Assembly (NCBI GenBank): GCA_020852175.1
Contig: JADZBH010000004.1
Span: 1-64,000, forward strand
Length of the DNA: 64,000 bases
Origin: Bryobacterales bacterium
GTDB lineage: Bacteria; Acidobacteriota; Terriglobia; Bryobacterales; Bryobacteraceae
Reading direction: 5' to 3'
Both the position numbers and the translations under genes were made by a program. Positions 7,645-16,973 of this stretch are shown one piece after another. The notes beneath the pieces were generated by a model that did no database searches, was not told where the DNA came from, and worked only from the letters and a program-made list of their open reading frames with translations. Position 1 is the first letter of the stretch, and every line of letters starts with the position of its first letter.

Positions 7645-10600
7645 TTAGAAGTAAAACTTCAGTCCCAATTGGATCACGCGGGTCGTCAGGCCCTGCACGC
7701 CTGCTCCCACTTTGCCGAAGTTTTGCGACCGCGAACCACGGTCCACCGAGCCGGGTTCGATGTTGTAGTGGTTCGGCAGATTGTAGAACTCCGTGCGGAA
7801 CTCCACGCGGCGCGTTTCGCCAATGCGGAACTGCTTGTTCACCGATAGGTCGATGCTGAATACGCCGGGCAGCCGGATGGCCCCCGTACGCGGGGCGTTC
7901 CCGAAAAAACCCATTTGCGGCGCGGCGAAGGCCCCTGTATTGAACCAGCGCTGGTAGGTGCGCTCGCCGGAGGCGAGGTTGGCTTTCTGGCCGGCCACCA
8001 TGTCGGGGCGGGAACCTACGCCGGTGCCCGTCGTGTCAACGCCGTAGGCGATGTCGGAGGCAAACCCGCTTTGCGCGACGATGATGCTGGACACCTGCCA
8101 GCCGCCGGCCAGCGTCCGCACCATGGGCGGGGCGCCGTTGAACAGCGGCAGGTCGTAGACCAGCGACTGGACGAAGCGCTGCGTCACATCGAAGCCGCAG
8201 AGAGACCGCTCGTTGGCCAGGTCGTAAATGTTCTGGATGCCTCCGATGAACGAGCCGCCGCCGATATCGGCGCCGATATCGCTCGGTCCGGAAATGCATT
8301 TGGACCAGGTGTAGGCCGTGAGCGAGGTGAGTCCCCGCGCCATCCGGCGGTCAGCGCGCACCTGCAGGGAGTGGTAGCTTGAGTTGCCAATCGACTTATC
8401 GCCCTGGATGGCGCGCAGGAACGACTGGTTGGGCCGCCGGGCATTGATCGAAGCCAGCCCTGGCGTCCGCGGGTCCACCACTGCGAAGGGCCGGTTCATT
8501 GACGGCAGCGTCACGCTCAAACGTGTCCCCTTGGACCCAACGTAGCCGGCGTCGAGCAGGAAGCCCGCCACGGTCTGCGTCTGCACGGTGAAGTTCCACT
8601 GCTGAATGTAGGCGTCGCGGTAATAGGGGTCGTTCGAGGGCACGGCGTTGAGCTCAAAGCCCGGCGTGCCGACGCGGCGGAAAGGGTCGTTCAGGAACAC
8701 GTCCGGAGACCCCGCCGGGGCCCCGATGATCGAATAGCTGCTTTTGGCCTGCGACGATTCCGTGTTACCGAACGGCGCGTTCGGGTGAATGTGGTTGTAA
8801 TAGACGCCGTAGCCTGCCCGAACCACTGTCTTCGGCACGAAGCCGGGACGCCAGGCGATGCCCACGCGCGGACCGAAGTTGTTCTTGTCGCCGCGCACCA
8901 TGCGCGGGAACGCCGCCGTGGCCGGCGTCACCAGCCGCGTGACGAACAGGCCGTTCTGTTCGATGTTGGCCATGCGGCCCTGCGAATCGAACAGCGGCTG
9001 CAGGTAGTCGTAGCGCACGCCCAGGTTCAGGGTCACGTTCGGCCGGATCTTCCAGTCGTCCTGCACGAAATAGCTCTGCCACAAGGCTTTCAGGTCCGTG
9101 TTCGTGTGGTCGGGGTTGATGTTGGCCGTCTTCACGTAGCCGAGCATGAAATCGGCCATGGCCGAGCCCGTGTAGGTGCCGTCGAAGGAGAAGTCGCCGC
9201 GCGGGTTGCGGGCCTGCTCGAAGGTGAAACCGCGTTGCACGAAGTCGGCGCCAATCTTGATGAAGTGCTTGCCGCGCTGCATCGAGAGAATGTCGTTGAA
9301 GTTATAGACGGCGTTGGCGCGTACGCGCGGGCCGATCTGGCGCTGAATATTGAAGACGCTGAAGCCGCCCTCCGGGCCGCTGATCGAAACGCTCGGCGGG
9401 CCGTAATCGATGGGCAACTGCGAAGCGAGCGGGATCTTCATCTCGTTGGCGATGTTGAACTCGGGCTTGTTCGTGGTTCCGAAAATCTCGTCCTCGGTCA
9501 TGTCGTTCCAGCCAAACCGGACTTCATTGACGATCGAGGATGAGATCATCCGCGTCCAGGTGCCGGCCAGATTTTGCGTGCGTGCGTTGTTGTCGCGCAC
9601 GTCGTTGCCCCAGTAGGGCGTGCCCTTTTCGATGGTCGAGTTCCACAGATAGCGGAATGAGAGCGCATCCTTGTTCGTAAGCGTGTGGTCAACGCGATAG
9701 GTGTAGTTGTCCTGCGTGGCCACGGCGCTTTGCGGATTATTGATGAAGTTCAGGTTGCCAACGCTTGTGTTGGGCTGCGGCGTGTACTTCAGGAACGTGA
9801 CCGCCTGCTGGCTGATCTGCGAGCGTGGAATCTGGTTGTTCACGATCCCGATGTTGAGGGGATCCCGCAATGTGATCGGCGCCCCGGTGCGGGAGTTGGT
9901 GAGCTTGCTGAAGTCGCCATTCCGCATATCCGAGGGAGGCACCAACCGGTAGCCGGCCGCGGCGCCCGAAGCCAGCCGTCCGCTCTCCCAATTGAAGAAA
10001 AAGAAGGTGCGGTCCTTGCCGTTGTAAAGCTTGGGGATGTAGACCGGCCCGCCGATGTTGGCGCCGAACTGATTCCGGTTCAGCCGGGGCGAGGCGGCAT
10101 TCTTGTTCGCGATCGCGTCATAGGTCTGCGTCAGCGCGTCGTTGCGGTTGAACTCCCACAGCGTGCCGCGCAGGGCATTGCTGCCTCTGCGCGTCAGGAT
10201 GCTCACCTGCCCGCCAGGCGAGGCGCCGTATTCGGCCGAGTAGGTCGACGTCTCCACGCGGAACTCGGAGAGCGAATCCACTGAAAGAGCGAAGGGATAG
10301 CTGAAGGCATCGTAGTCCATGAATTCGACGCCATCGAGGTAGAAGCGGTTGTTCGTATCGCGGGCTCCGTTGGCCGACATGGCCGTTTGACCGAAGCTGC
10401 GCGACGTCTCTCCAATCGACCCGCGCCCGCGCCGGACGGTGATCGAGCCGGGCGTACCCGGATTCACGCCGGGAATCAGTTGCGCCAGTTGAATAAAGTT
10501 GCGGCCGTTCAGGGGCAGATCGACGATCTTCGACGCATCGATCACGCCACCCACGCTCACCGTCTCGGTCTGGAGTGAGGCCGACGACGCCGACACGCTC

Positions 10601-10944
10601 ATGGTCTGCGTCACCTCGCCGAGTTCGAGTTTCAAATCCAGGCGCGCCGTCTGGCCCACTTGCAGGTCGAACGACTCCACCTGGTAGGTGCGGAAGCCCT
10701 TGGCCGTCGCCTCCAGTGTAAACCGGGCGGCCGGCAGAAAGGGAATGGAATAGTGTCCCGTCGAGTCGGTAACCGTTTCCCGGACAACGTTCGTTTCCAG
10801 GTTCTTCAGCCGGATCTGGGCCGCGGGGACCGCGGCGCCGGATGCATCCACCGCTGTGCCGACGACGGTTGCGGTGGTCTGTTGGGCCCAGAGCGAACCT
10901 GTAGCCAGGCACACTCCCAAACATACGGATAAAGTGAGCTTCAT
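7645..10944 (-). CDS. TonB-dependent receptor with N-terminal carboxypeptidase-regulatory-like domain (Oar-like)
   Basis: The longest ORF starts at 11199 but overlaps the divergent gene at 11098. The ATG at 10944 opens a good signal peptide (MKLTLSVCLGVCLATGSLWAQ) and has a GAAGAGGAG site upstream, so 1,099 residues is preferred. Residues about 25-110 are a beta-sandwich carboxypeptidase-regulatory-like domain (VVGTAVDASGAAVPAAQI, then STGHYSIPFLPAARFTLEATAKGF). A plug domain follows (VDLPLNGRNFIQLAQLIPGV) and then a large beta-barrel, with typical acidobacterial receptor phrases such as LYNGKDRTFFFFNWE and a terminal aromatic beta-signal (QLGLKFYF). The protein sits in the outer membrane and probably takes up a large substrate, perhaps oligosaccharide. 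No TonB box is clear by eye. Its divergent neighbour is a membrane-anchored regulator, a plausible controller. Confidence 0.93.
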   Translation of the reverse strand: MKLTLSVCLGVCLATGSLWAQQTTATVVGTAVDASGAAVPAAQIRLKNLETNVVRETVTDSTGHYSIPFLPAARFTLEATAKGFRTYQVESFDLQVGQTARLDLKLELGEVTQTMSVSASSASLQTETVSVGGVIDASKIVDLPLNGRNFIQLAQLIPGVNPGTPGSITVRRGRGSIGETSRSFGQTAMSANGARDTNNRFYLDGVEFMDYDAFSYPFALSVDSLSEFRVETSTYSAEYGASPGGQVSILTRRGSNALRGTLWEFNRNDALTQTYDAIANKNAASPRLNRNQFGANIGGPVYIPKLYNGKDRTFFFFNWESGRLASGAAAGYRLVPPSDMRNGDFSKLTNSRTGAPITLRDPLNIGIVNNQIPRSQISQQAVTFLKYTPQPNTSVGNLNFINNPQSAVATQDNYTYRVDHTLTNKDALSFRYLWNSTIEKGTPYWGNDVRDNNARTQNLAGTWTRMISSSIVNEVRFGWNDMTEDEIFGTTNKPEFNIANEMKIPLASQLPIDYGPPSVSISGPEGGFSVFNIQRQIGPRVRANAVYNFNDILSMQRGKHFIKIGADFVQRGFTFEQARNPRGDFSFDGTYTGSAMADFMLGYVKTANINPDHTNTDLKALWQSYFVQDDWKIRPNVTLNLGVRYDYLQPLFDSQGRMANIEQNGLFVTRLVTPATAAFPRMVRGDKNNFGPRVGIAWRPGFVPKTVVRAGYGVYYNHIHPNAPFGNTESSQAKSSYSIIGAPAGSPDVFLNDPFRRVGTPGFELNAVPSNDPYYRDAYIQQWNFTVQTQTVAGFLLDAGYVGSKGTRLSVTLPSMNRPFAVVDPRTPGLASINARRPNQSFLRAIQGDKSIGNSSYHSLQVRADRRMARGLTSLTAYTWSKCISGPSDIGADIGGGSFIGGIQNIYDLANERSLCGFDVTQRFVQSLVYDLPLFNGAPPMVRTLAGGWQVSSIIVAQSGFASDIAYGVDTTGTGVGSRPDMVAGQKANLASGERTYQRWFNTGAFAAPQMGFFGNAPRTGAIRLPGVFSIDLSVNKQFRIGETRRVEFRTEFYNLPNHYNIEPGSVDRGSRSQNFGKVGAGVQGLTTRVIQLGLKFYF

Positions 10945-11001
10945 AAGCCGACGAGAGACTCCTCTTCGGGCTAAGGTACGCTCCAGCTCAGCCATAGACA
11001 A

Positions 11002-11027
11002 GAGAATTCTCCGTGAATTCTCGGAGA
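11002..11027. promoter_or_regulatory. Candidate palindromic operator between receptor and regulator
   Basis: The divergent 153-base gap contains the perfect palindrome GAGAATTCTC (11002-11011), a near copy of its half GAATTCTC at 11015-11022, and a second, overlapping dyad TCTCCG-N8-CGGAGA (11008-11027). On the minus strand a weak sigma70-like pair (TTGTCT, 17 bases, TACCTT) lies immediately downstream, so a protein bound here would touch the -35 region of the receptor promoter. This is inferred from position and symmetry only. Confidence 0.4.
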
Positions 11028-11097
11028 GTTTGCAGCGCAAGCGGTTTATTTTGAAGCAGGTTCCCGCTCCCAGGCGCGGTGATAGAATGTGTAGGCC

Positions 11098-12438
11098 ATG
11101 AGGGAGTCCGGCATCGGCCACGAAGAACCGCCCTTGCCGCCGGCAACCAACGAGGATGAGCGCTGGGCCCTGGTGGCGCGCATCTGCGCCTCTCCCCATC
11201 TGGCCCGCTCCACGAGGTTAAAGGAGCTGCTGCACTATGTCTGCCGGCGCACCTGGGACGAAGGCGCCGAGGAGATTCGCGAGCACGAGATCGGCGTCGG
11301 CGTCTTCCAGCGCCCCCCTCAGTACGATTCGACTCAGGACACGATTGTCCGCGTCCAGGCCTCGCAATTGCGGAAACGCCTGGAGCGATACTTCGCCGAG
11401 GAAGGGCGCGAGGAACGTCTGTTCATCGAGGTCAGCCGGGGCTCCTACCTGCCGGTGGTGCACGAGCGCGCCGAACTTCAGATCGAGGCGGAGGGTTCCA
11501 GCGATACCAATCCCGCCGGGCCGCGGCCGGGCCGGCACTACCTGATTTGGCTGCTGGGATGCTTGTCCGCGGGCCTGCTCCTGCTGTGCGGCTGGTTGTT
11601 TTACCAACTTCGGAGCCAGACGCCCACACCCGCCGCGGGCCCCACCGTGCGGCAGTTCTGGTCCGCGTTTGCCTCCAACGGCGCAGAGTCCTTTATCGTC
11701 GTCGCCGATTCCTCCTACTCCGCGCTGCAGGATGCCATTGAACGCCCGATCGGCATTGACGAGTATGTCCGGCGCGGCTATGAAGACGAGTTCAGCAAGG
11801 CCGGGCTTCCCCCCAAGTACGGCCAGTTGCTGCGCTACCTGATGGCGCGCCGCTACACCTCGCTCGCCGACGTGCTCGTCGTGCGGCGCATCACCGAATC
11901 GCAGCTTCTGAACCCCGCCCGGACCTCCGTGGTACATACCCGCGACCATAACATCCGCGCCTTCCAGCAGGGCAATCACATTCTGATCGGATCGCAGCGG
12001 GCCATCCCCTGGGTAAGCCTGTTCGATGCCTCCCTGGACTTCCATATCTACGACGGCAACGAGGACTTCCACCTGATGCATGAGGCGCGCGATGCGCGCG
12101 TCTGGGTGGAAAACCGCCGTCCGCGGCCCGGCGAACTGCCCCGCTACATCAGCCTTTCGCGTGGGTCCGGAGGCACACAGGGATACGCCCTGATCGCCTG
12201 CCTGCCCAATCTGAGCCGCACCGGCAACGTGCTGATCCTGGCCGGCTCGGACATGACCAGCACGGAAGCGGCGGGCAACCTGCTCACCACGGAAAGCTTT
12301 CTCTCCGATCTGCTGAACCGTCTGCCCGCGGGCGCGGGTTCGGGCCCGCCGCACTTCGAAGCGCTGCTGAGCACGCAGCGCGTGGAGAGTTCGAATCGCG
12401 GCTTCGAGCTCATCGCCCTGCATCCGCACGGCCCCTGA
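11098..12438 (+). CDS. Membrane-anchored one-component regulator-like protein (N-terminal DNA-binding-like domain, one TM, periplasmic domain)
   Basis: The 446-residue protein has three parts. Residues about 20-122 match a domain I recognise from many acidobacterial proteins: LARSTRLKELLHYVCRRTW, then EHEIGVGVFQRPPQYDSTQDTIVRVQASQLRKRL and FIEVSRGSYLPVV. In relatives this block precedes TolB or TPR regions and is treated as a winged-helix-like transcriptional module; it has no well-known name. A single transmembrane helix follows (about 147-171, LIWLLGCLSAGLLLLCGWLF). The remaining ~270 residues should be periplasmic and show no catalytic motif, but contain HILIGSQRAIPWVSLF, which may be a ligand-binding domain. 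The layout resembles ToxR/CadC-type regulators. It is transcribed divergently from the TonB-dependent receptor, with a palindrome between them. Function is inferred. Confidence 0.7.
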   Translation: MRESGIGHEEPPLPPATNEDERWALVARICASPHLARSTRLKELLHYVCRRTWDEGAEEIREHEIGVGVFQRPPQYDSTQDTIVRVQASQLRKRLERYFAEEGREERLFIEVSRGSYLPVVHERAELQIEAEGSSDTNPAGPRPGRHYLIWLLGCLSAGLLLLCGWLFYQLRSQTPTPAAGPTVRQFWSAFASNGAESFIVVADSSYSALQDAIERPIGIDEYVRRGYEDEFSKAGLPPKYGQLLRYLMARRYTSLADVLVVRRITESQLLNPARTSVVHTRDHNIRAFQQGNHILIGSQRAIPWVSLFDASLDFHIYDGNEDFHLMHEARDARVWVENRRPRPGELPRYISLSRGSGGTQGYALIACLPNLSRTGNVLILAGSDMTSTEAAGNLLTTESFLSDLLNRLPAGAGSGPPHFEALLSTQRVESSNRGFELIALHPHGP

Positions 12439-12457
12439 GCCGGTGATGGTGAAGCCG

Positions 12458-12982
12458 CTACTGGGCCGCGTGACAGAAGTCGCAGCCGTTCGGGGCGCCC
12501 CGCTCGGCGTGGCAATCCATGCAGTCCTTCATGTTCAGCACGCGCGCCTTGGTGGTGACGGCCATCCCGGCCACCTCGCCATGGCAGGCGGCGCAGGCGA
12601 TCTTGGCCGTCTGTGTGTGCGCGGCATGGTTGAACCAGACGATCGGCATCAACCGGTAGACACGCACCCATTCCACCGCCTTCTTATCAGCGGCGGCCTT
12701 GGCCAGTTTGGCGATTTCCGGTGAATCCTTCTTGATGGTGGTGTGGCACCCCATGCAAAAGGACTCCTTGGGGAAGCCCATCGCGAACCCCTCGCCCGCT
12801 TCGGTTGGCTTCATCGCATGGCAGACGTTGCACTTCAGCCCCAGAGCCAGGTGCGTCTTGTGCGAGTAGGCGATGGGCTGTGCCGGAGCATAGCCCACCG
12901 GATCGGTCTTCAACTCGTCGTCGGCGAACGCCGTCAGCGGCAGCAGAACGGCGGCGGCGATCAGGATGGCGGTTCGTTTCAT
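12458..12982 (-). CDS. Periplasmic pentaheme c-type cytochrome
   Basis: The 174-residue protein has a signal peptide (MKRTAILIAAAVLLPLTAFA) and five CxxCH heme-binding motifs: CNVCH, CMGCH, CAACH, CMDCH and CDFCH. Extra His residues (YSHKTHL, WFNHAAH) are available as distal ligands, as in the c3/c7 multiheme class. It should act as a periplasmic electron carrier. It begins only 3 bases after the stop of the PQQ dehydrogenase gene on the same strand, so the two are almost certainly co-transcribed. The cytochrome is the natural electron acceptor of that enzyme, which itself carries no heme domain. The pairing is inferred from position. Confidence 0.92.
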   Translation of the reverse strand: MKRTAILIAAAVLLPLTAFADDELKTDPVGYAPAQPIAYSHKTHLALGLKCNVCHAMKPTEAGEGFAMGFPKESFCMGCHTTIKKDSPEIAKLAKAAADKKAVEWVRVYRLMPIVWFNHAAHTQTAKIACAACHGEVAGMAVTTKARVLNMKDCMDCHAERGAPNGCDFCHAAQ

Positions 12983-12985
12983 CGC

Positions 12986-14842
12986 TTATAAGCTAAACGC
13001 AATGAACTCGTCGGAAGCGGGCGAGCCTTCCTTGCCGCCACAGGCGGCCACCACCAGATACTGCTTGCCGTTGGCTTCGTAGCTGCAAGGCGTGGCAAAC
13101 CCGGCCGATTCCAGCCTGTGCTCCCAGGCAATCTTGCCCGTGTCGCTTTCATAAGCGCGGAAGACTCGGTCGAAGGTGCCGCTCATGAAGACGAGTCCGC
13201 CCGCCGTGCAGATGCTGCCGCCGTGCGAACTGGCGCCCGTCTTGGGGATGCCCTTGGCCGTCAGTTCGGGGAACTCGCCGTTGACGACACGCCAGGCGAA
13301 CTCGCCCTTGCCGCAGTCGATGGCCGTCATGTAGCCCCACGGCGGCTTGATCCCCGGATAGCCCTTGTTGTCGCGAAGGTCGTTGCGCTTGGTGAGTTGA
13401 TACCGGTACGGCATACCGGGCTTGGCGTCGGCGAAGGCCACTATGTTCGACGTGTCGTCGGAACTGACGAAGACGCGGTTGCGCTTAGGGTCGAACGAGC
13501 AGCCGCCCCATAGCGGACCGCCCCGAAAGCCGGGATGCACGAGGTAGCCGTTCTTCGCGTTCGGCGTGTAGATGGGACCGCGTTTGATCCCCTGTAAAAT
13601 GTCCTTCACGTAGGCCGTGGCCTCGGGAGAGATGTCGGTGATCCACTCGTCGCGCCAGCCCTGCCGCGACACGGCCGGCGGCTTGGAAGGGAAAGGCTGC
13701 GTCGGGTGCAGACGCTCGCCTTCCAGGTCCGATTGCGGGATGGGCCTTTCCTCCACGGGCCAGATGGGCTGGCCGGTGTCACGATGGAAAAACCACATCC
13801 AGCCCTGCTTGGTGGGTTGCACGACGGCGTCGATGGTCTTGCCGCCATGGCGCATGGTGATCAGCGCCGGTTGCGCGGGCATGTCCATGTCCCACACGTC
13901 GTGATGGACGATCTGGTAGTGCCATTTGCGCTCCCCGGTGAGCGCATCCAGCGCCAGAACACAGTTGCCGAACAGGTTCGCGCCTTTCCGGTTGCCGCCG
14001 TAAAAATCGAAGGCGGGCGACCCGATGCCGGCGAAGACAAGGCCGCGCTTGGGATCGACGCTCATGCCGGCCCAGTTGTTCGTGCCGCCGGCGGAGAGCC
14101 AGGAATCGTTCTCCCAGGTATCGTTGCCGAACTCGCCCGGCCGCGGCACCGTGTGAAAGATCCAGCGGCGTTTGCCGGTCTTGGCGTCCCACCCGCGAAT
14201 GTGCCCCGGGGCCTCCGGATACGGCCCTTCGCCGCCGCCGCCACCGGTGATGACCACGTCCTTATAAACAACCACGGGCGAGGTGTGCTTGAAGGAGAGA
14301 TTGCGCATGTCGTGATCGAACTCTTCCTTGAGATCGAGCACGCCCTTGTTGGCGAAGCTCTCGATGAGCTGGCCGGTCTTGGCGTTCAAGGCAATCAGCG
14401 TGTCCTGGTAACAGGAGAAGATGCGCTTGTCCTCGCCCTCCTCCCAATAGCACACGCCCCGGCTGTTGCCGGGCGAACGGCGCGTGGTGCGTCCCTGCGC
14501 CGGATCGAAACTCCACAGCAGTTCGCCCGTGGCCGCGTTCAACGCCTGCATCTTCAAGCGGGGCGTCGAGATGTACATGACGCCGTCCACGACGATGGGC
14601 GTGCACTCGCTCGACGTGGCCGGACGCTGGCTCGCGTCGCCCGTCTTGTGAACCCAGGCCACCTTCAGGCTCTTCACGTTCGAGGGCGTGATCTGCTCCA
14701 CGGGCGAATAGCGCGTGGCCTGGGCATCGCCCGCATACCAGTTCCACTCCCGTTCGCGCGGCGTGGCGGCCGCGGCGCGCGGTCCCGGAATCAGAGTGGC
14801 GGCGGCGGCCGAATGGATGAGAAAATCGCGGCGTTTCATCAA
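12986..14842 (-). CDS. Tat-exported PQQ-dependent dehydrogenase (glucose-dehydrogenase-like beta-propeller)
   Basis: The 618-residue protein starts with a twin-arginine signal (KRRDFLIHSAAAATLIPG). The mature enzyme is an eight-bladed quinoprotein propeller. W-rich docking repeats are visible (LKVAWVHKTGD, GELLWSFDPAQG, GKIAWEHRLESAG), as is HHDVWDMDMPAQPALI, a hallmark of the membrane glucose / quinate dehydrogenase group. NNWAGMSVDPKRGLVFAGIGSPAFDFYGG also fits. It lacks the N-terminal membrane helices of Gcd and the C-terminal cytochrome domain of quinohemoprotein alcohol dehydrogenases, so it should be a soluble periplasmic enzyme that oxidises a sugar or alcohol with PQQ and passes electrons to the adjacent pentaheme cytochrome. 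PQQ synthesis genes are not in the window. Substrate is uncertain. Confidence 0.92.
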   Translation of the reverse strand: MMKRRDFLIHSAAAATLIPGPRAAAATPREREWNWYAGDAQATRYSPVEQITPSNVKSLKVAWVHKTGDASQRPATSSECTPIVVDGVMYISTPRLKMQALNAATGELLWSFDPAQGRTTRRSPGNSRGVCYWEEGEDKRIFSCYQDTLIALNAKTGQLIESFANKGVLDLKEEFDHDMRNLSFKHTSPVVVYKDVVITGGGGGEGPYPEAPGHIRGWDAKTGKRRWIFHTVPRPGEFGNDTWENDSWLSAGGTNNWAGMSVDPKRGLVFAGIGSPAFDFYGGNRKGANLFGNCVLALDALTGERKWHYQIVHHDVWDMDMPAQPALITMRHGGKTIDAVVQPTKQGWMWFFHRDTGQPIWPVEERPIPQSDLEGERLHPTQPFPSKPPAVSRQGWRDEWITDISPEATAYVKDILQGIKRGPIYTPNAKNGYLVHPGFRGGPLWGGCSFDPKRNRVFVSSDDTSNIVAFADAKPGMPYRYQLTKRNDLRDNKGYPGIKPPWGYMTAIDCGKGEFAWRVVNGEFPELTAKGIPKTGASSHGGSICTAGGLVFMSGTFDRVFRAYESDTGKIAWEHRLESAGFATPCSYEANGKQYLVVAACGGKEGSPASDEFIAFSL

Positions 14843-14911
14843 GGGGAGACTCTATCAATCTGACGGCCCTACTTGCAACGAAGTTACCGGGGGAGAGAAG
14901 ATGGCCGTGGC

Positions 14912-16231
14912 ATGATCACCCGGCGAGAGTTCAGCGGACTGGCGGCGGGAGCCCTGGCCGCTCAGTCACAACCTGCGCGGCCCAACATCGTTTTCATCTT
15001 TTCCGACGATCACCACTATCAGTGTCTCGGCGCCGCCGGGAACCCGCACATTCAGACGCCGAACCTCGACCGGCTGGCCTCGAAGGGCGTGAACTTCACG
15101 CACGCCATGGCCAGCACGCCGCAGTGCTGCCCGTCGCGCGGCATCATGTTGTCGGGGTTGGAGACCTATCAAAACGGATTGCAATCGAATGGCTACACGG
15201 CGTTCAAGCCGGAGCACGGTCCGACGGCGATCGAACAGTTGCGCCGCGCCGGCTACGCGACCCACCTCGCCGGCAAATGGCATATCACGAACATGCCCGG
15301 CGAGTGCGGCTTCACGAACGCACCGTTGTGGTTGCGCGGCGGCGGCAGCAAGTATGTGGATCCCGTGCTGCGCCGCGGCCTGGAGGGCCAGGATCAGGAG
15401 ACCAGAGGCCATATCACGGATCTGTTCACCGATGCCGCCGTGGACGTGGTTGAGAAGGCCGCGAAAGACAAGCCCTATTTCCTGTGGCTCAGCTATAACG
15501 CGCCTCACACGCCTTGGACCGCCGTTGAGCCTTACAAGACGCGATACGCGGTGAAAGCCGCGCCGCCACCCGCGCACCCGGCCGGAGGCAAGCCGTTCGA
15601 CTGGGCCACCTACTACGCGGTTATTTCCCACATGGACGCGGGCATTGGACGCGTGATCACCGCCATCGAGAACGCCGGGCAATGGGACAACACGCTCATC
15701 TTCTTCATCGGCGACAACGGCTACCTGTGCGGAACCAAAGGGCTGAACGGCAAGGTGCATCCATGGGAGGAAAGCGTGCGCGTTCCTTACCTGGTTTCAG
15801 GCGGCGCGGTGCGGGCGCGCGGCAAGCAGAGCGCTCCGGTCTGTTCCATCGACGCACCGGCCACCTGGCTCGACTTCGCCCGAGTCAAACCGGCCTACGC
15901 GCTGGCCGGCACGAGCCTGCGCGAAGAGTTGGCCAAAGGCACTTCGCACCACGAGCACGGCTTCGCCGTTTGGAACGACGGCCGCCCCGAAGGCCTGGCC
16001 ACTCGCGTCGCCGTGGAACCCTACCGCCTGGTGCGCACGCGCTTCTACAAGTACATCCTGTGGCAATCGAAACGGGACGCGCTCCACGAGGTGGACAGAG
16101 ACCTGGCCGAGGCGCGCAACCTGGCGGAAAAGCCGTCGGCGCTGCACAAGCAGGTGATCGCCGAAATGCGCGGCGCGTTGGAAGAGCGCATGGAGAAGAC
16201 CAACGATCCCGCCCTGGCCTGGATGCGTTGA
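14912..16231 (+). CDS. Tat-exported sulfatase
   Basis: The ORF track starts at 14873, but the ATG at 14912 begins a twin-arginine signal (MITRREFSGLAAGALAAQ), giving 439 residues. The catalytic start RPNIVFIFSDDHHYQCLG supplies the metal-binding Asp pair. The formylglycine site is CCPSR (first Cys about residue 72). Downstream, TEWx-like HLAGKWHI and NTLIFFIGDNGYLCGTKG (metal-binding Asp-Asn) and the C-terminal EVDRDLAEARNLAEKP are standard for the arylsulfatase / choline-sulfatase-like group. The substrate is probably a sulfated polysaccharide fragment, but nothing here identifies it. It ends 7 bases before the convergent DUF1080 gene. Confidence 0.93.
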   Translation: MITRREFSGLAAGALAAQSQPARPNIVFIFSDDHHYQCLGAAGNPHIQTPNLDRLASKGVNFTHAMASTPQCCPSRGIMLSGLETYQNGLQSNGYTAFKPEHGPTAIEQLRRAGYATHLAGKWHITNMPGECGFTNAPLWLRGGGSKYVDPVLRRGLEGQDQETRGHITDLFTDAAVDVVEKAAKDKPYFLWLSYNAPHTPWTAVEPYKTRYAVKAAPPPAHPAGGKPFDWATYYAVISHMDAGIGRVITAIENAGQWDNTLIFFIGDNGYLCGTKGLNGKVHPWEESVRVPYLVSGGAVRARGKQSAPVCSIDAPATWLDFARVKPAYALAGTSLREELAKGTSHHEHGFAVWNDGRPEGLATRVAVEPYRLVRTRFYKYILWQSKRDALHEVDRDLAEARNLAEKPSALHKQVIAEMRGALEERMEKTNDPALAWMR

Positions 16232-16238
16232 CCCGCGG

Positions 16239-16973
16239 CTAAAGTTCCTTGGCCGCCTGCCCCGGCCCGAGGATGCCGGGCGGCAGTTCCATCAGCCGGA
16301 TATTGCGGAAGTGGATCTTCGCGCCCTCGGACTCCAGGCACAGATAGCCCTTCTTCTGGGTCGCCTTGGAGATGCCGTTCACGAACTTTCCGTTGATCGA
16401 CAGCTTGATGGTGCCGTCCACGGCCACGACGTCATAGACGTTCCACTCGTTCTTTGGCTTGCAGCGCGACTCGAACGAGAAGCTGCGCTGGCCGCGCGGA
16501 TTGTCGGCCACTGTCTTCACACCGCCCACGCCAAACAACTCGCCCGTCACATAGGCATGGGGCGGCGTAATGCCGTCGCGCGCGTGCAACTCCGGCCAGC
16601 CAAGTTCCAGCATCTGAATCTCGATGCCATCCGGCAGCCGGTTTTTTTCGCCCGGGACGGCGCCGGACCAGGCGAACACGCCGGAGTTTCCACCCGTCTC
16701 GGTGTGCATCCACTCTATATGCAGAAGAAAGTTTTCATACTGCTTCACGCTGCGCATGACGCCGATCGGAGTGCCCTTGCAGACCAGTTCGCCGTTCTGC
16801 ACGGACCATGTGTCGGGATCGGTGTTCACGTTCACCCACCCCGTAAGGTCGCGTCCGTTGAACAGATCCACCCACTGCGGCACGAGCGTGGGCGGCGTGG
16901 ACGATTGCGGCAGCGCTGGAAACACAAGCGCCGCCAGGACGAAGGCGGCGGCACAACCAAGGAAAATTCTCAT
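16239..16973 (-). CDS. Secreted DUF1080 protein (3-keto-disaccharide hydrolase family)
   Basis: The 244-residue product has a signal peptide ([23 protein letters not shown]) and a single concanavalin-like beta-sandwich with the DUF1080 landmarks [41 protein letters not shown] and [20 protein letters not shown]. The family is now linked to hydrolysis of 3-keto-glycosides made by Gfo/Idh/MocA-type oxidoreductases, which are abundant in this window (38963, 43028, 56558). The exact substrate is unknown. It converges with the sulfatase at 14912. Confidence 0.9.
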   Translation of the reverse strand: MRIFLGCAAAFVLAALVFPALPQSSTPPTLVPQWVDLFNGRDLTGWVNVNTDPDTWSVQNGELVCKGTPIGVMRSVKQYENFLLHIEWMHTETGGNSGVFAWSGAVPGEKNRLPDGIEIQMLELGWPELHARDGITPPHAYVTGELFGVGGVKTVADNPRGQRSFSFESRCKPKNEWNVYDVVAVDGTIKLSINGKFVNGISKATQKKGYLCLESEGAKIHFRNIRLMELPPGILGPGQAAKEL

